Shown piece after piece: positions 8,895 to 16,764 of a stretch of DNA of 64,000 nucleotides. This stretch comes from Paludibacter jiangxiensis (GTDB lineage Bacteria; Bacteroidota; Bacteroidia; Bacteroidales; Paludibacteraceae), in contig NZ_BDCR01000003.1 of NCBI RefSeq assembly GCF_001618385.1, positions 248,001 to 312,000 of the forward strand, given 5' to 3'. The stretch's first letter is position 1. Every line of letters starts with the position of its first letter. The notes beneath the pieces were generated by a model. The model was given only the letters and a program-made list of their open reading frames with translations, searched no databases and was not told the origin of the DNA. The translations under genes and the position numbers were made by a program.

Positions 8895-9039
8895 AAGGTA
8901 CCTACTATAAATCTATTGAATTTCGTTGTGTTCCTGCGACGATTATATTGTTCTTAGCATATTGTGCTTCAGTTCCGTGTTGCTGTGATGTGTTTTACGT
9001 TGCGCTGCACTTAAAGATGAATATTGTAGTAGGTACCTT
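8895..9039 (+). ncRNA. Retron non-coding RNA region (msr-msd)
   Basis: The region is bounded by a 13-bp perfect inverted repeat: AAGGTACCTACTA (8895-8907, a1) and TAGTAGGTACCTT (9027-9039, a2), extendable to 16 pairs with one G-U. This is the defining architecture of retron RNA. Inside, TCGTTGTG (8923-8930) pairs with TGCGACGA (8935-8942) around a TTCC loop, an msr-type hairpin. The 8960-9018 part can form a longer, wobble-rich hairpin suitable as the msd template. G8918, a few bases past a1, is a candidate branching guanosine. The reverse transcriptase starts 12 bases after a2. Exact msr/msd limits are not determined. Confidence 0.85.
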
Positions 9040-9051
9040 TTTTTATCTACC

Positions 9052-10764
9052 ATGGAAGAACTCTCTAAAGACAATTTTTTGGCAAGCACAAACAAAAGAG
9101 AATTGGCTGCGTCTCTCGGCATCAAATATTCTACCTTGGCCTATTTGTTATATCACCTCACAGATGAACGACGATACTCCGAATTTGAAATAAAAAAGAA
9201 GAATGGAAAGAGTCGAATGATTGCGGCTCCCACTGTAGGTATAAAGCATGTTCAATCAAATCTAGCTTATATATTATTAGATATTTATCCAAGCAAGAAA
9301 AATGTGCATGCTTATCTTAAGAAGAGGAACATTAAGAGCAATGCATCTCACCATCTCCACAAAAAGCTACTTATCAATATTGATCTAAAAGACTTTTTTC
9401 CTTCCATTAATTTCGGTCGTGTTCGTGGGCTCTTCATGTCACATCCGTTCAAGTTTAATGAAGAAGTAGCAACTATATTGGCAAAAATATGCTGTTATAA
9501 AAACACCCTTCCACAAGGAGCTCCAACATCTCCTATATTATCCAATTTTATTTGTAGAAAGTTAGACAATCAACTTGTAGATTTAGCCCAAAAAGGGCGC
9601 TTCAGTTATACAAGATATGCCGACGACATTACATTTTCCACTAATTTAAGCCCACTTTCTCAAGTATTAGGGACAATAAGCGATAATAAAATAGTACTCT
9701 CAGAAGAACTGACATCTATTATTACTAGTAATGGATTTACAGTCAACCAAGATAAAACACGATATGCAACTAATGCAAACCATCAGGAAGTAACAGGGTT
9801 AGTCGTAAATGAGTTCCCCAACGTAAAACGCCAATATGTAAGACATATAAGGGCTATGCTACATGCTTGGGAACAATATGGGCTTACACTTGCAGCTCAG
9901 GAACACTTTAGTAAGTATAATACCAAACATAAAATAATATCTAATCCCGAAATATCCTATAAGAATGAAATAGCGGGTAAAATTGGATTTGTAGGATCAA
10001 TCAAAGGAAAAGACGATGACATCTATAGAAAAATGTGTATTAGATTAAGGGAATTAGATCCTGATATAAAATTAGCGGTTGCCTTTTCAAACTTTCATAA
10101 TGAAAATAAACCCGTTATTTATGGAGAAGGGAAAACTGATTGGAAACACCTTAAAGCCGCATTACGCTATTTCCAACACAAAGGAGAGTTTCTTGATTTG
10201 AATATACACATTACAGAATATAGTGAACAAGTTAAAATCAATAATGCTGAATTATTAGCAATGTGCAAAAGCAAGGCTCTTGACGCAAACAAACACAAAC
10301 TTATTTTTTTATTTGACAGAGATAATCACCAAATCAACTCAGAGGCAAGCCTCAATGAAAGTAATTATAAATATTGGGGAAACAACGTTTATTCAGTTCT
10401 TTTACCTAAACCAGATCACAGAGATTTCAATGAAATCTGCATTGAATTTCTTTATGAAGACGAAATCATCCAAAGAAAAGATAACAATGGTTATCGCCTC
10501 TTTATAAATAACGAATTTAGTAAAGATACAGGAAGACACTTAATCAATGAAAAATTGCAATTATCGAATCTTGGAATAATCAGATGCCCATATCCTCGAA
10601 TTATAGAACATGATGTAATGGACATAGAAACAGGGAAAAACAAAGCCCTTCCCAAAAACAATTTTGCAACATATATCTTAGAACAACAGCCTCCTTTTGA
10701 CAACGTTTCGTTCGAACATTTCAGAGGTATTTTTGAACTGCTTACAACAATCGCCACAGAATAA
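9052..10764 (+). CDS. Retron reverse transcriptase fused to a TOPRIM-like domain
   Basis: The 570-residue protein has a retron-type RT at about residues 20-320: the NAxxH motif (N97-H101), the catalytic DLKDFF strand, LPQGAPTSP (153-161), the active site YADD (189-192) and VTG (247-249). The C-terminal part looks like a TOPRIM nuclease/primase fold: GEGKTDWKHL supplies the glutamate (E359) and FDRD the aspartates (D422, D424). The same single-protein RT-TOPRIM layout and near-identical length are known for retron Ec67 (Eco2), an anti-phage system; the match is from memory of that family. The gene is clearly AT-richer than its neighbours, which suggests transfer. It ends 37 bases before the convergent mntH. 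Confidence 0.92.
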   Translation: MEELSKDNFLASTNKRELAASLGIKYSTLAYLLYHLTDERRYSEFEIKKKNGKSRMIAAPTVGIKHVQSNLAYILLDIYPSKKNVHAYLKKRNIKSNASHHLHKKLLINIDLKDFFPSINFGRVRGLFMSHPFKFNEEVATILAKICCYKNTLPQGAPTSPILSNFICRKLDNQLVDLAQKGRFSYTRYADDITFSTNLSPLSQVLGTISDNKIVLSEELTSIITSNGFTVNQDKTRYATNANHQEVTGLVVNEFPNVKRQYVRHIRAMLHAWEQYGLTLAAQEHFSKYNTKHKIISNPEISYKNEIAGKIGFVGSIKGKDDDIYRKMCIRLRELDPDIKLAVAFSNFHNENKPVIYGEGKTDWKHLKAALRYFQHKGEFLDLNIHITEYSEQVKINNAELLAMCKSKALDANKHKLIFLFDRDNHQINSEASLNESNYKYWGNNVYSVLLPKPDHRDFNEICIEFLYEDEIIQRKDNNGYRLFINNEFSKDTGRHLINEKLQLSNLGIIRCPYPRIIEHDVMDIETGKNKALPKNNFATYILEQQPPFDNVSFEHFRGIFELLTTIATE

Positions 10765-10801
10765 CTACCTTGCAAGCGAATCAAACACTCTTGCAATACT
10801 A

Positions 10802-12070
10802 TTACCAGCTCACCACCCCTACCGTTTGCAATAGCAATGTCAGATTGAGTAGAATCACGATGGCCGCGATACCCGAAATCAGGAAAATAGTTCTTTTAGC
10901 ATTGGCATATTTTCCCATCACTTTGCGGGAAGATGTCAGATAAACCTGAAGAAGTACTGTAATAGGAAGCTGCAGGCTCAGCAACATCTGAGAAATCAGC
11001 AATCCCTGAAACGGATCGGAGATAAAGAAGATGACCAATACTGCCCCGACAATCGAAATAAGCACGCCCCAACGGGAGTGGTTATCGCGAATATCGTAGG
11101 GTTCAGCAAAAAGTCCGGCAAAAATGGTACCACCTGCCATGCCGGAAGTTACGCAAGAGGCAATACCAGCCATCAAAAGAGCTACCGCAAATATAGCCGA
11201 GGCATTACTACCCAGCAGCGGTTGCAGTAATTCATGCGCCTGTTGCAATTCGCTTACCGGCTTACCCATTTTAAAGAAGGTAGCCGCAGCCATAATAAAC
11301 ATAGCGCTGTTGATAGCCCAACCCACAAACATCGAGAGCAAGGTATCCGCAAATTCGTATTTCAACAGTTTACGGATCGAAGCATCGTCTCGTTTATGCA
11401 GTTGTCGGCTCTGTATCACTTCCGAATGAAGAAACAGGTTGTGAGGCATCACCACAGCTCCCAACACACTAAGAACAATGAGTAACGACCCATGCGGTAT
11501 CTGAGGCGTCACCACGCCCACAGCCACTTTGCTCCATTCCACATTAACGAGCGAAAGTTCGTAGATAAACGAGATACCGATCAACGAAACGAAACCGATG
11601 ATCCAGCGCTCAATTTTTCGATAAGAATTGGTGAGCAACAAAGTAAGCACAACAATGGCTGAGAGAACAGCTCCCAACTTTAGCGGAACGTTGAACAACA
11701 TCTGCAAAGCAATGGCTGCTCCCAAAATTTCGGCAAGCGAAGTAGACACAGAAGCAATCATGGCCGTACCCAAAACCGAGCGGGAAACCACCGGGCGCAG
11801 GTGCAGGGTGGCTGCTTCAGAAAGACACAAACCTGTAGCAATACCGAGATGCGCCACATTGTGCTGCAACACAATCAGCATCAACGTGCTGAGCGTCACC
11901 ACCCACAGCAGCATATATCCGTAGCCTGCACCACCGGCAATATTCGTAGCCCAGTTACCAGGGTCGATAAAGCCCATGGTAACCAGCAATCCGGGACCGA
12001 TGTACTTTAGCACTTCGAGCCCGCCCAGTACCGGATGGTGACCAACTTTACTGAATAAATTTTTCAACAT
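10802..12070 (-). CDS. mntH: NRAMP-family divalent metal (Mn2+/Fe2+) transporter
   Basis: This inner-membrane, proton-coupled importer of Mn2+ or Fe2+ has 422 residues and about 11 hydrophobic segments. The metal-binding DPGN motif of helix 1 is at 36-39, and the MPHNLFLHS motif of helix 6 is at 208-216. Both are diagnostic for NRAMP. The gene is flanked by a convergent retron and, upstream on the same strand, ispG, with a 118-base gap that could hold its own promoter. No metal-responsive operator was recognised. Confidence 0.94.
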   Translation of the reverse strand: MLKNLFSKVGHHPVLGGLEVLKYIGPGLLVTMGFIDPGNWATNIAGGAGYGYMLLWVVTLSTLMLIVLQHNVAHLGIATGLCLSEAATLHLRPVVSRSVLGTAMIASVSTSLAEILGAAIALQMLFNVPLKLGAVLSAIVVLTLLLTNSYRKIERWIIGFVSLIGISFIYELSLVNVEWSKVAVGVVTPQIPHGSLLIVLSVLGAVVMPHNLFLHSEVIQSRQLHKRDDASIRKLLKYEFADTLLSMFVGWAINSAMFIMAAATFFKMGKPVSELQQAHELLQPLLGSNASAIFAVALLMAGIASCVTSGMAGGTIFAGLFAEPYDIRDNHSRWGVLISIVGAVLVIFFISDPFQGLLISQMLLSLQLPITVLLQVYLTSSRKVMGKYANAKRTIFLISGIAAIVILLNLTLLLQTVGVVSW

Positions 12071-12188
12071 AAATCAAGAACAAAGAGAAAAGAAAAAAGA
12101 ATAAAGACGAATAGTATTATCTTTTATCATTTATCCAATCACGATTTTTTAGGAACAGCCCACTGAGTACTGAATACGGAGTACTTAA

Positions 12189-13937
12189 CTACTTTCCTTC
12201 ACATTCCTTTATCAATGCAAGCAATTTTTCCACGGCTTCTTCTTCGGGAATATTCTTTTCAACGCACTCCTTGCGGCGATAGAGACTTACCTTTCCTTTA
12301 CCGGCACCCACATAGCCATAATCGGCGTCGGCCATTTCGCCGGGACCGTTTACAATACACCCCATAATACCGATCTTGAGTCCGGTAAAATGTTTAGTCG
12401 CTTCTTTTACTTTCGCTATCGTGGTTTGCAGGTTGAATAATGTACGACCGCAACCAGGACAGGAGATATATTCTGTTTTGGATGTTCTGACACGCGAAGC
12501 TTGTAAAATACCAAAGGCAGTAGCCACTACCTCATCGTCGTTAAGCATCGGATTTTCAAGCCAAATACCATCACCAAAGCCGTCGATAAAAAGGACACCT
12601 AGATCGGCAGCCGCCGACACCTGAAAGTTTTCCTTGTCATCATCCACATATTTGCGGTACAGAATAACCGGCACTTTACAGTCTTTGTTCATCAGTGTAT
12701 GAAAGAAAGCCCTCATTTCACCCACCGGATTGGCATGATCAGAAGAGAGAATAACGACAATGTTTTCAGAGGATTTCAGCTGCTCAATCAATTCATCATT
12801 GAGATCGCGATAGGTAAGCTGCACAAATTTTACCGGAACCGGCGAAACTATAGCCGCTTCAATTTGCTGTGCCGTAAAAAGTGCCAAATGACTTTTGAGA
12901 TAATCGGGTTTCAAATCGCCAAAATCACTTCCGGTGCCCACCACCACAGGCACATGAGCATCCCCGATATTGCCTACAGAAAGCGCTTCACGACGTTGAT
13001 AGACGTATGGATTGAACACCCCGGCCACTTCAGCCTTTATTGGCAGATGACAAGCACAATTGACCACATGCTTCATCAATTTCAACGCAACAGGTATTTC
13101 CTTTTCCGGATCTTCACTCAACGAAACTCGAATAGTATCACCGATACCGTCAGCCAGCAAAGCACCAATACCCACCGCCGACTTAATGCGGCCGTCTTCG
13201 GCATCGCCCGCCTCGGTAACCCCCAAGTGGAGCGGATACGACATACCTTCGTCGAGCATAGTAGCAACCAGCAAACGTACGGTTTGCACCATCACCACCG
13301 TATTCGATGCCTTGATGGAGATGACGATATTGTCGAAGTTTTCTTCACGACAAATACGCAGAAATTCCATGCTCGATTCCACCATTCCGGCAGGAGTATC
13401 GCCGTACCGACTCATAATGCGGTCGGATAGCGAACCATGATTTACTCCGAGTCGCAAAGCGGTATGATGGCGACGGCAAATTTCGAGCAAAGGAAGCAGC
13501 TTCGCCCGAATTTTCTCTAATTCCTGACGATAGCTTTCGTCGTCATATTCCAGTTTTTTGAATGTACGGGCGCTATCGACAAAGTTTCCGGGATTGATCC
13601 GTACTTTTTCAACGTATTGAGCCGCTACTTCGGCTGCTGCGGGATTGAAGTGAATATCGGCCGAAATAGGCTGGCGATATCCCCGTTCTATCAACCCGAA
13701 GCGGATATTTTGCAGATTTTCAGCCTCGCGCACACCCTGAGCAGTAAGCCGTACCAATTCGCCTCCGACATTAAAAATACGGATAGCTTGTTCTACACTA
13801 CCGTCTGTGTCAAGGGTAGAGGTATTAGTCATCGACTGAATACGGACAGGATTTACACCTCCCATTTTCAGTGAACCGATAGTCACTTCGTGTGACATAC
13901 GACGACGATAATTGAATAAATCAGGACAATATTTCAT
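12189..13937 (-). CDS. ispG: 4-hydroxy-3-methylbut-2-enyl diphosphate synthase IspG, long form
   Basis: IspG carries out the reductive ring opening of MEcPP to HMBPP in the MEP isoprenoid pathway. The 582 residues are much longer than the roughly 370 of the E. coli enzyme because of a middle insertion (about residues 270-480), as in the Bacteroidota, Chlamydia and plant forms. The N-terminal TIM barrel starts with YCPDLFNYRRRMS. The C-terminal iron-sulfur domain has CPGC (C493, C496) and GIMGCIVNGPGEMADADYG (C527), the three cysteine ligands of the [4Fe-4S] cluster. Confidence 0.96.
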   Translation of the reverse strand: MKYCPDLFNYRRRMSHEVTIGSLKMGGVNPVRIQSMTNTSTLDTDGSVEQAIRIFNVGGELVRLTAQGVREAENLQNIRFGLIERGYRQPISADIHFNPAAAEVAAQYVEKVRINPGNFVDSARTFKKLEYDDESYRQELEKIRAKLLPLLEICRRHHTALRLGVNHGSLSDRIMSRYGDTPAGMVESSMEFLRICREENFDNIVISIKASNTVVMVQTVRLLVATMLDEGMSYPLHLGVTEAGDAEDGRIKSAVGIGALLADGIGDTIRVSLSEDPEKEIPVALKLMKHVVNCACHLPIKAEVAGVFNPYVYQRREALSVGNIGDAHVPVVVGTGSDFGDLKPDYLKSHLALFTAQQIEAAIVSPVPVKFVQLTYRDLNDELIEQLKSSENIVVILSSDHANPVGEMRAFFHTLMNKDCKVPVILYRKYVDDDKENFQVSAAADLGVLFIDGFGDGIWLENPMLNDDEVVATAFGILQASRVRTSKTEYISCPGCGRTLFNLQTTIAKVKEATKHFTGLKIGIMGCIVNGPGEMADADYGYVGAGKGKVSLYRRKECVEKNIPEEEAVEKLLALIKECEGK

Positions 13938-13996
13938 TTTAATTACAAGTTATAAATTATTAATTATGACACTAGAAGATGTGTCATGCGAGCTTA

Positions 13997-14019
13997 TTTT
14001 TACCATTAAGGCATTAAGA
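13997..14019 (+). repeat. Direct repeat, left copy, beside the GxxExxY gene
   Basis: A 23-base sequence ending TTACCATTAAGGCATTAAGA is repeated exactly at 14628-14650. Between the copies lie the GxxExxY gene and further ATTAAG-rich stretches, including one in opposite orientation near 14546-14568. A degenerate third copy is at 50258-50294. Confidence 0.8.
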
Positions 14020-14081
14020 GAATTAAGATATATGCTTCCTTTGATCTTAATATTTTCATGCCTTAGGTATTTTGAAGTTTA

Positions 14082-14486
14082 TCAATCAGGTAACGAAGCA
14101 AAATACTCATTGACTAATGGTTTCATCGATTTAGAAATGTTATCTGTAAAAAAATTAATCAATAATCCTTGAGGTGCTTCGAGTAGCTTCATATAACTCA
14201 ATACCTGAGCTTCATGAACCGGCAAAATAGCTTCTACCGTTTTTAGTTCTACTACTACAACATTATTTACCAACAAATCAAGACGCAAATCTACATCTAA
14301 CTCCAACTCGTCATAATATATTGGAACATGTACCTGTTGCTTTACTTTCAGTCCATTTTTCTCCAGCTCATACTTCAGACATTTCTCATAAATACTTTCA
14401 AGCAACCCTGGTCCCAATGCTTTATGCACGTCAATCGCACATCCAACTATTTTGTAAGACAACCGAGTTATATCTTTCTTTGTCAT
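14082..14486 (-). CDS. GxxExxY protein (PDDEXK-like)
   Basis: The 134-residue protein carries the family signature GLLESIY (G-x2-E-x2-Y) after HKALGPG, and a later D-x-R-x-D-L ... VVVELKTV stretch that resembles the D...ExK core of PD-(D/E)xK nucleases. The family is widespread in Bacteroidota and its function is unproven. It stands alone between two exact 23-bp direct repeats (13997 and 14628), which suggests a small mobile or repeat-associated cassette. No partner gene is apparent. Confidence 0.85.
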   Translation of the reverse strand: MTKKDITRLSYKIVGCAIDVHKALGPGLLESIYEKCLKYELEKNGLKVKQQVHVPIYYDELELDVDLRLDLLVNNVVVVELKTVEAILPVHEAQVLSYMKLLEAPQGLLINFFTDNISKSMKPLVNEYFASLPD

Positions 14487-14627
14487 ATGATTTCAAATTG
14501 AGCGTCATTAAACAATTAAGAAGATTCTATTTCACCTTGAGGTTTCTTAATGACTTAATGATTTAAGATGTTTCAGATTCTCATTTCTCCTCCTGATACA
14601 ATAACATATTTAGTTTGACAATAATAA

Positions 14628-14650
14628 TTTTTACCATTAAGGCATTAAGA
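14628..14650 (+). repeat. Direct repeat, right copy
   Basis: Exact 23-base copy of 13997-14019, in the same orientation. It lies 40 bases from the end of nth. Confidence 0.8.
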
Positions 14651-14690
14651 AGATTACGTTTCTTCTCATTCTTGATGGTTTATTTTGAGT

Positions 14691-15326
14691 TTATATTTTG
14701 GTATAGTATCGGCACCATTGCCGGATGCCGCATTCTTCGCATTTTGGCTTGCGGGCAATGCAGACATAGCGTCCATGCAGGATGAGCCAGTGATGCGCCT
14801 TCGGAATCAGTTCCGGCGGAAAAAGCGAGACCAGCGTCTTTTCCGTTTCGAGTGGCGATTTGGAATTGGTAGTCAATCCCAACCGTTCCGAAATACGGAA
14901 TACATGCGTATCAACGGCCATGGCCGGTTTGTTGAAAATAACAGAAGCCACCACGTTGGCCGTTTTGCGACCCACGCCCTGCAATTTCTGCAACTCTTCG
15001 GGCTCCGATGGCACTTCACCACCAAATTCATCTACCAACTGACGCGCCATAGCGACCAGATGTTTGGCTTTATTATTCGGGTAAGAAACGCTCTTTACAT
15101 ATTCAAAGATTACTTCGTGTGTGGTAGCGGCCATTGCTTCGGCAGTCGGAAAATCGGCAAGCAGCTTCGGTGTCACCATATTGACCCGTTTATCGGTACA
15201 TTGGGCCGATAAAATCACCGCCACCAGCAATTCAAAAGGATTCGTATAATGTAGCTCGCTTTCGGCTACAGGCATATTTTTTTGAAACCACTCAATCAGG
15301 TGATTACAACGTTCCTGTGGTGTCAT
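14691..15326 (-). CDS. nth: Endonuclease III (DNA glycosylase/AP lyase)
   Basis: This base-excision repair enzyme removes oxidised pyrimidines. The 211 residues show the helix-hairpin-helix LQGVGRKTANVV with the catalytic lysine K121, the catalytic aspartate D139 in VDTHVFR, and the [4Fe-4S] ligand pattern C189-x6-C196-x2-C199-x5-C205 at the C-terminus. Length and motif spacing match E. coli Nth closely. A GNAT gene ends 12 bases upstream on the same strand, so the two are probably co-transcribed. Confidence 0.97.
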   Translation of the reverse strand: MTPQERCNHLIEWFQKNMPVAESELHYTNPFELLVAVILSAQCTDKRVNMVTPKLLADFPTAEAMAATTHEVIFEYVKSVSYPNNKAKHLVAMARQLVDEFGGEVPSEPEELQKLQGVGRKTANVVASVIFNKPAMAVDTHVFRISERLGLTTNSKSPLETEKTLVSLFPPELIPKAHHWLILHGRYVCIARKPKCEECGIRQWCRYYTKI

Positions 15327-15338
15327 TTACTTCCCTGT

Positions 15339-15875
15339 TTAGATTATATCGCAACCATAAACCGTGCGATACAACTCATTTTTTACTTGTTCGAAATTTT
15401 GTTTGAGTAAAGTTCCTTTCCACTCCATCAACCGCAATTCCACCGAATTTTGACCCGGAGCATAAGGAGGCTGTATAAACTGTTGCTCACAGAGTTCAAA
15501 GCCTTCTCTTTCGTAAAAACGAATACGACGACTATTTATTTCACACACCGGAGGTTCCACTTCCAGTACCACCGGAAGATTACTCATTCCCAGGTATTTG
15601 TTTAATGCCGTTTTTCCAATAATCTGACCCCGAAATGCATGCGCAATGGCAAAATGCTCGATATAACGGAACCGCGGCAATTGCCAGCTCAGAAACAAAC
15701 CTACTGGCTCATCGGCTTTCAACAAAATATTGCACCAGAAATTAGATCGCTGCAACAATGTTTCAAGATCGGGTAACGGACGGCGTTCATCCGCAGGAAA
15801 AGCCTCCAAATAGCAGCTCACCAGAAATTGCCAATAAGGATGTTCACTACTGACTACACGATCAAAAACAACCAT
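15339..15875 (-). CDS. GNAT family N-acetyltransferase
   Basis: The 178-residue protein shows a GNAT-like core: YIEHFAIAHAFRGQIIGKTALNKYL corresponds to the strand plus motif A (QIIGKT in place of the usual RGxGxG), followed by VLEVEPP and a C-terminal RRIRFYEREGFELC segment typical of the acyltransferase fold. The substrate is unknown. It lies just upstream of nth on the same strand. Confidence 0.8.
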   Translation of the reverse strand: MVVFDRVVSSEHPYWQFLVSCYLEAFPADERRPLPDLETLLQRSNFWCNILLKADEPVGLFLSWQLPRFRYIEHFAIAHAFRGQIIGKTALNKYLGMSNLPVVLEVEPPVCEINSRRIRFYEREGFELCEQQFIQPPYAPGQNSVELRLMEWKGTLLKQNFEQVKNELYRTVYGCDII

Positions 15876-15942
15876 AGAACAATGATAAACGATTAATGGT
15901 CAATGAAAAATCGGCATTTCTTTCCCATTAACCATGCATTTT

Positions 15943-16470
15943 TCAAAATTGATTCCGGTGAATTTTATCGTATGCCAGTTTTGCTTCGTCGTACGGACGG
16001 CGTTCTTCGTCTTTATAGCCGATAGCAATCACGTTTACCACGTTCAGTTCGCCCGGAATTTGCAAAAGTTCGCGAATATATTGTTCGGCAGTAATATCAT
16101 CATTGTGAGGGCGACGGGCAACCTGTACCCAGCAACTTCCCAAACCCAGATCCTGTGCCTGCAATTGCAAAAAAGCCGATGCAATGGCAGCATCCTCCAG
16201 CCAGCAATCGCTTTTGGAAGGATCGGCCAGCACAACAATAGCCAAAGGTGCATTGGCGAGCAGAGTGCTTCCCATTGGGCGACTAAGCGACAATTTCTGT
16301 AATAATCTGGCATCATCCACCACCACAAACTCCCATGATCTGGAATTCTTGGAAGTTGGAGCCATCAATGCCGACTTTAGCAACGTATCAATTTTTTCGG
16401 GTTCAACAACCTGAGGTAAAAACTTCCGGATACTACGACGATATTTTACAAGTTCAGAAATTTCAATCAT
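15943..16470 (-). CDS. Nitroreductase family protein
   Basis: A 175-residue FMN-dependent oxidoreductase of the nitroreductase fold. The N-terminal YRRSIRKFLPQVVE and APTSKNSRSWEFVVVDD motifs contribute to FMN binding, and GLGSCWVQVARRP is the second signature. Such enzymes reduce nitro groups, quinones or flavins using NAD(P)H; the physiological substrate cannot be assigned. It runs in the same direction as the GNAT-nth pair, 67 bases upstream. Confidence 0.9.
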   Translation of the reverse strand: MIEISELVKYRRSIRKFLPQVVEPEKIDTLLKSALMAPTSKNSRSWEFVVVDDARLLQKLSLSRPMGSTLLANAPLAIVVLADPSKSDCWLEDAAIASAFLQLQAQDLGLGSCWVQVARRPHNDDITAEQYIRELLQIPGELNVVNVIAIGYKDEERRPYDEAKLAYDKIHRNQF

Positions 16471-16726
16471 AATAGATTATATATTAATTATATACAACTA
16501 AAAATCGCAATAAAATATAAAGTAAAAAAACATCAATACAAATATAAGGCTAATCACCGGTTTTTCCTACCCACATATTTTAACGACAGGCGTCAATCTC
16601 ATAATGTTTGAAAAGATGTTGATAAATATGTGCAGAACATACCAATGTATTTGAAATTATCCGTAATTTTGTAATCTGTAGCCAATTATTACTTACAACA
16701 AGCATCATCGCAAAAATCCTTGTTGT

Positions 16727-16734
16727 TATATTTG
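16727..16734 (+). promoter_or_regulatory. -7 box for the HU-SPOR gene
   Basis: TATATTTG matches TAnnTTTG. It lies 30 bases before the ATG at 16765. No clear -33 TTTG was found. Confidence 0.5.
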
Positions 16735-16764
16735 CTACCAAACACCGATTAACAGGCATTTTGC

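Noticed and set aside
9052-10764. Group II intron or DGR reverse transcriptase
   Set aside because: There is no maturase or intron-domain structure, no template/variable repeat pair, and the a1/a2 repeats with NAxxH and VTG motifs point to a retron.
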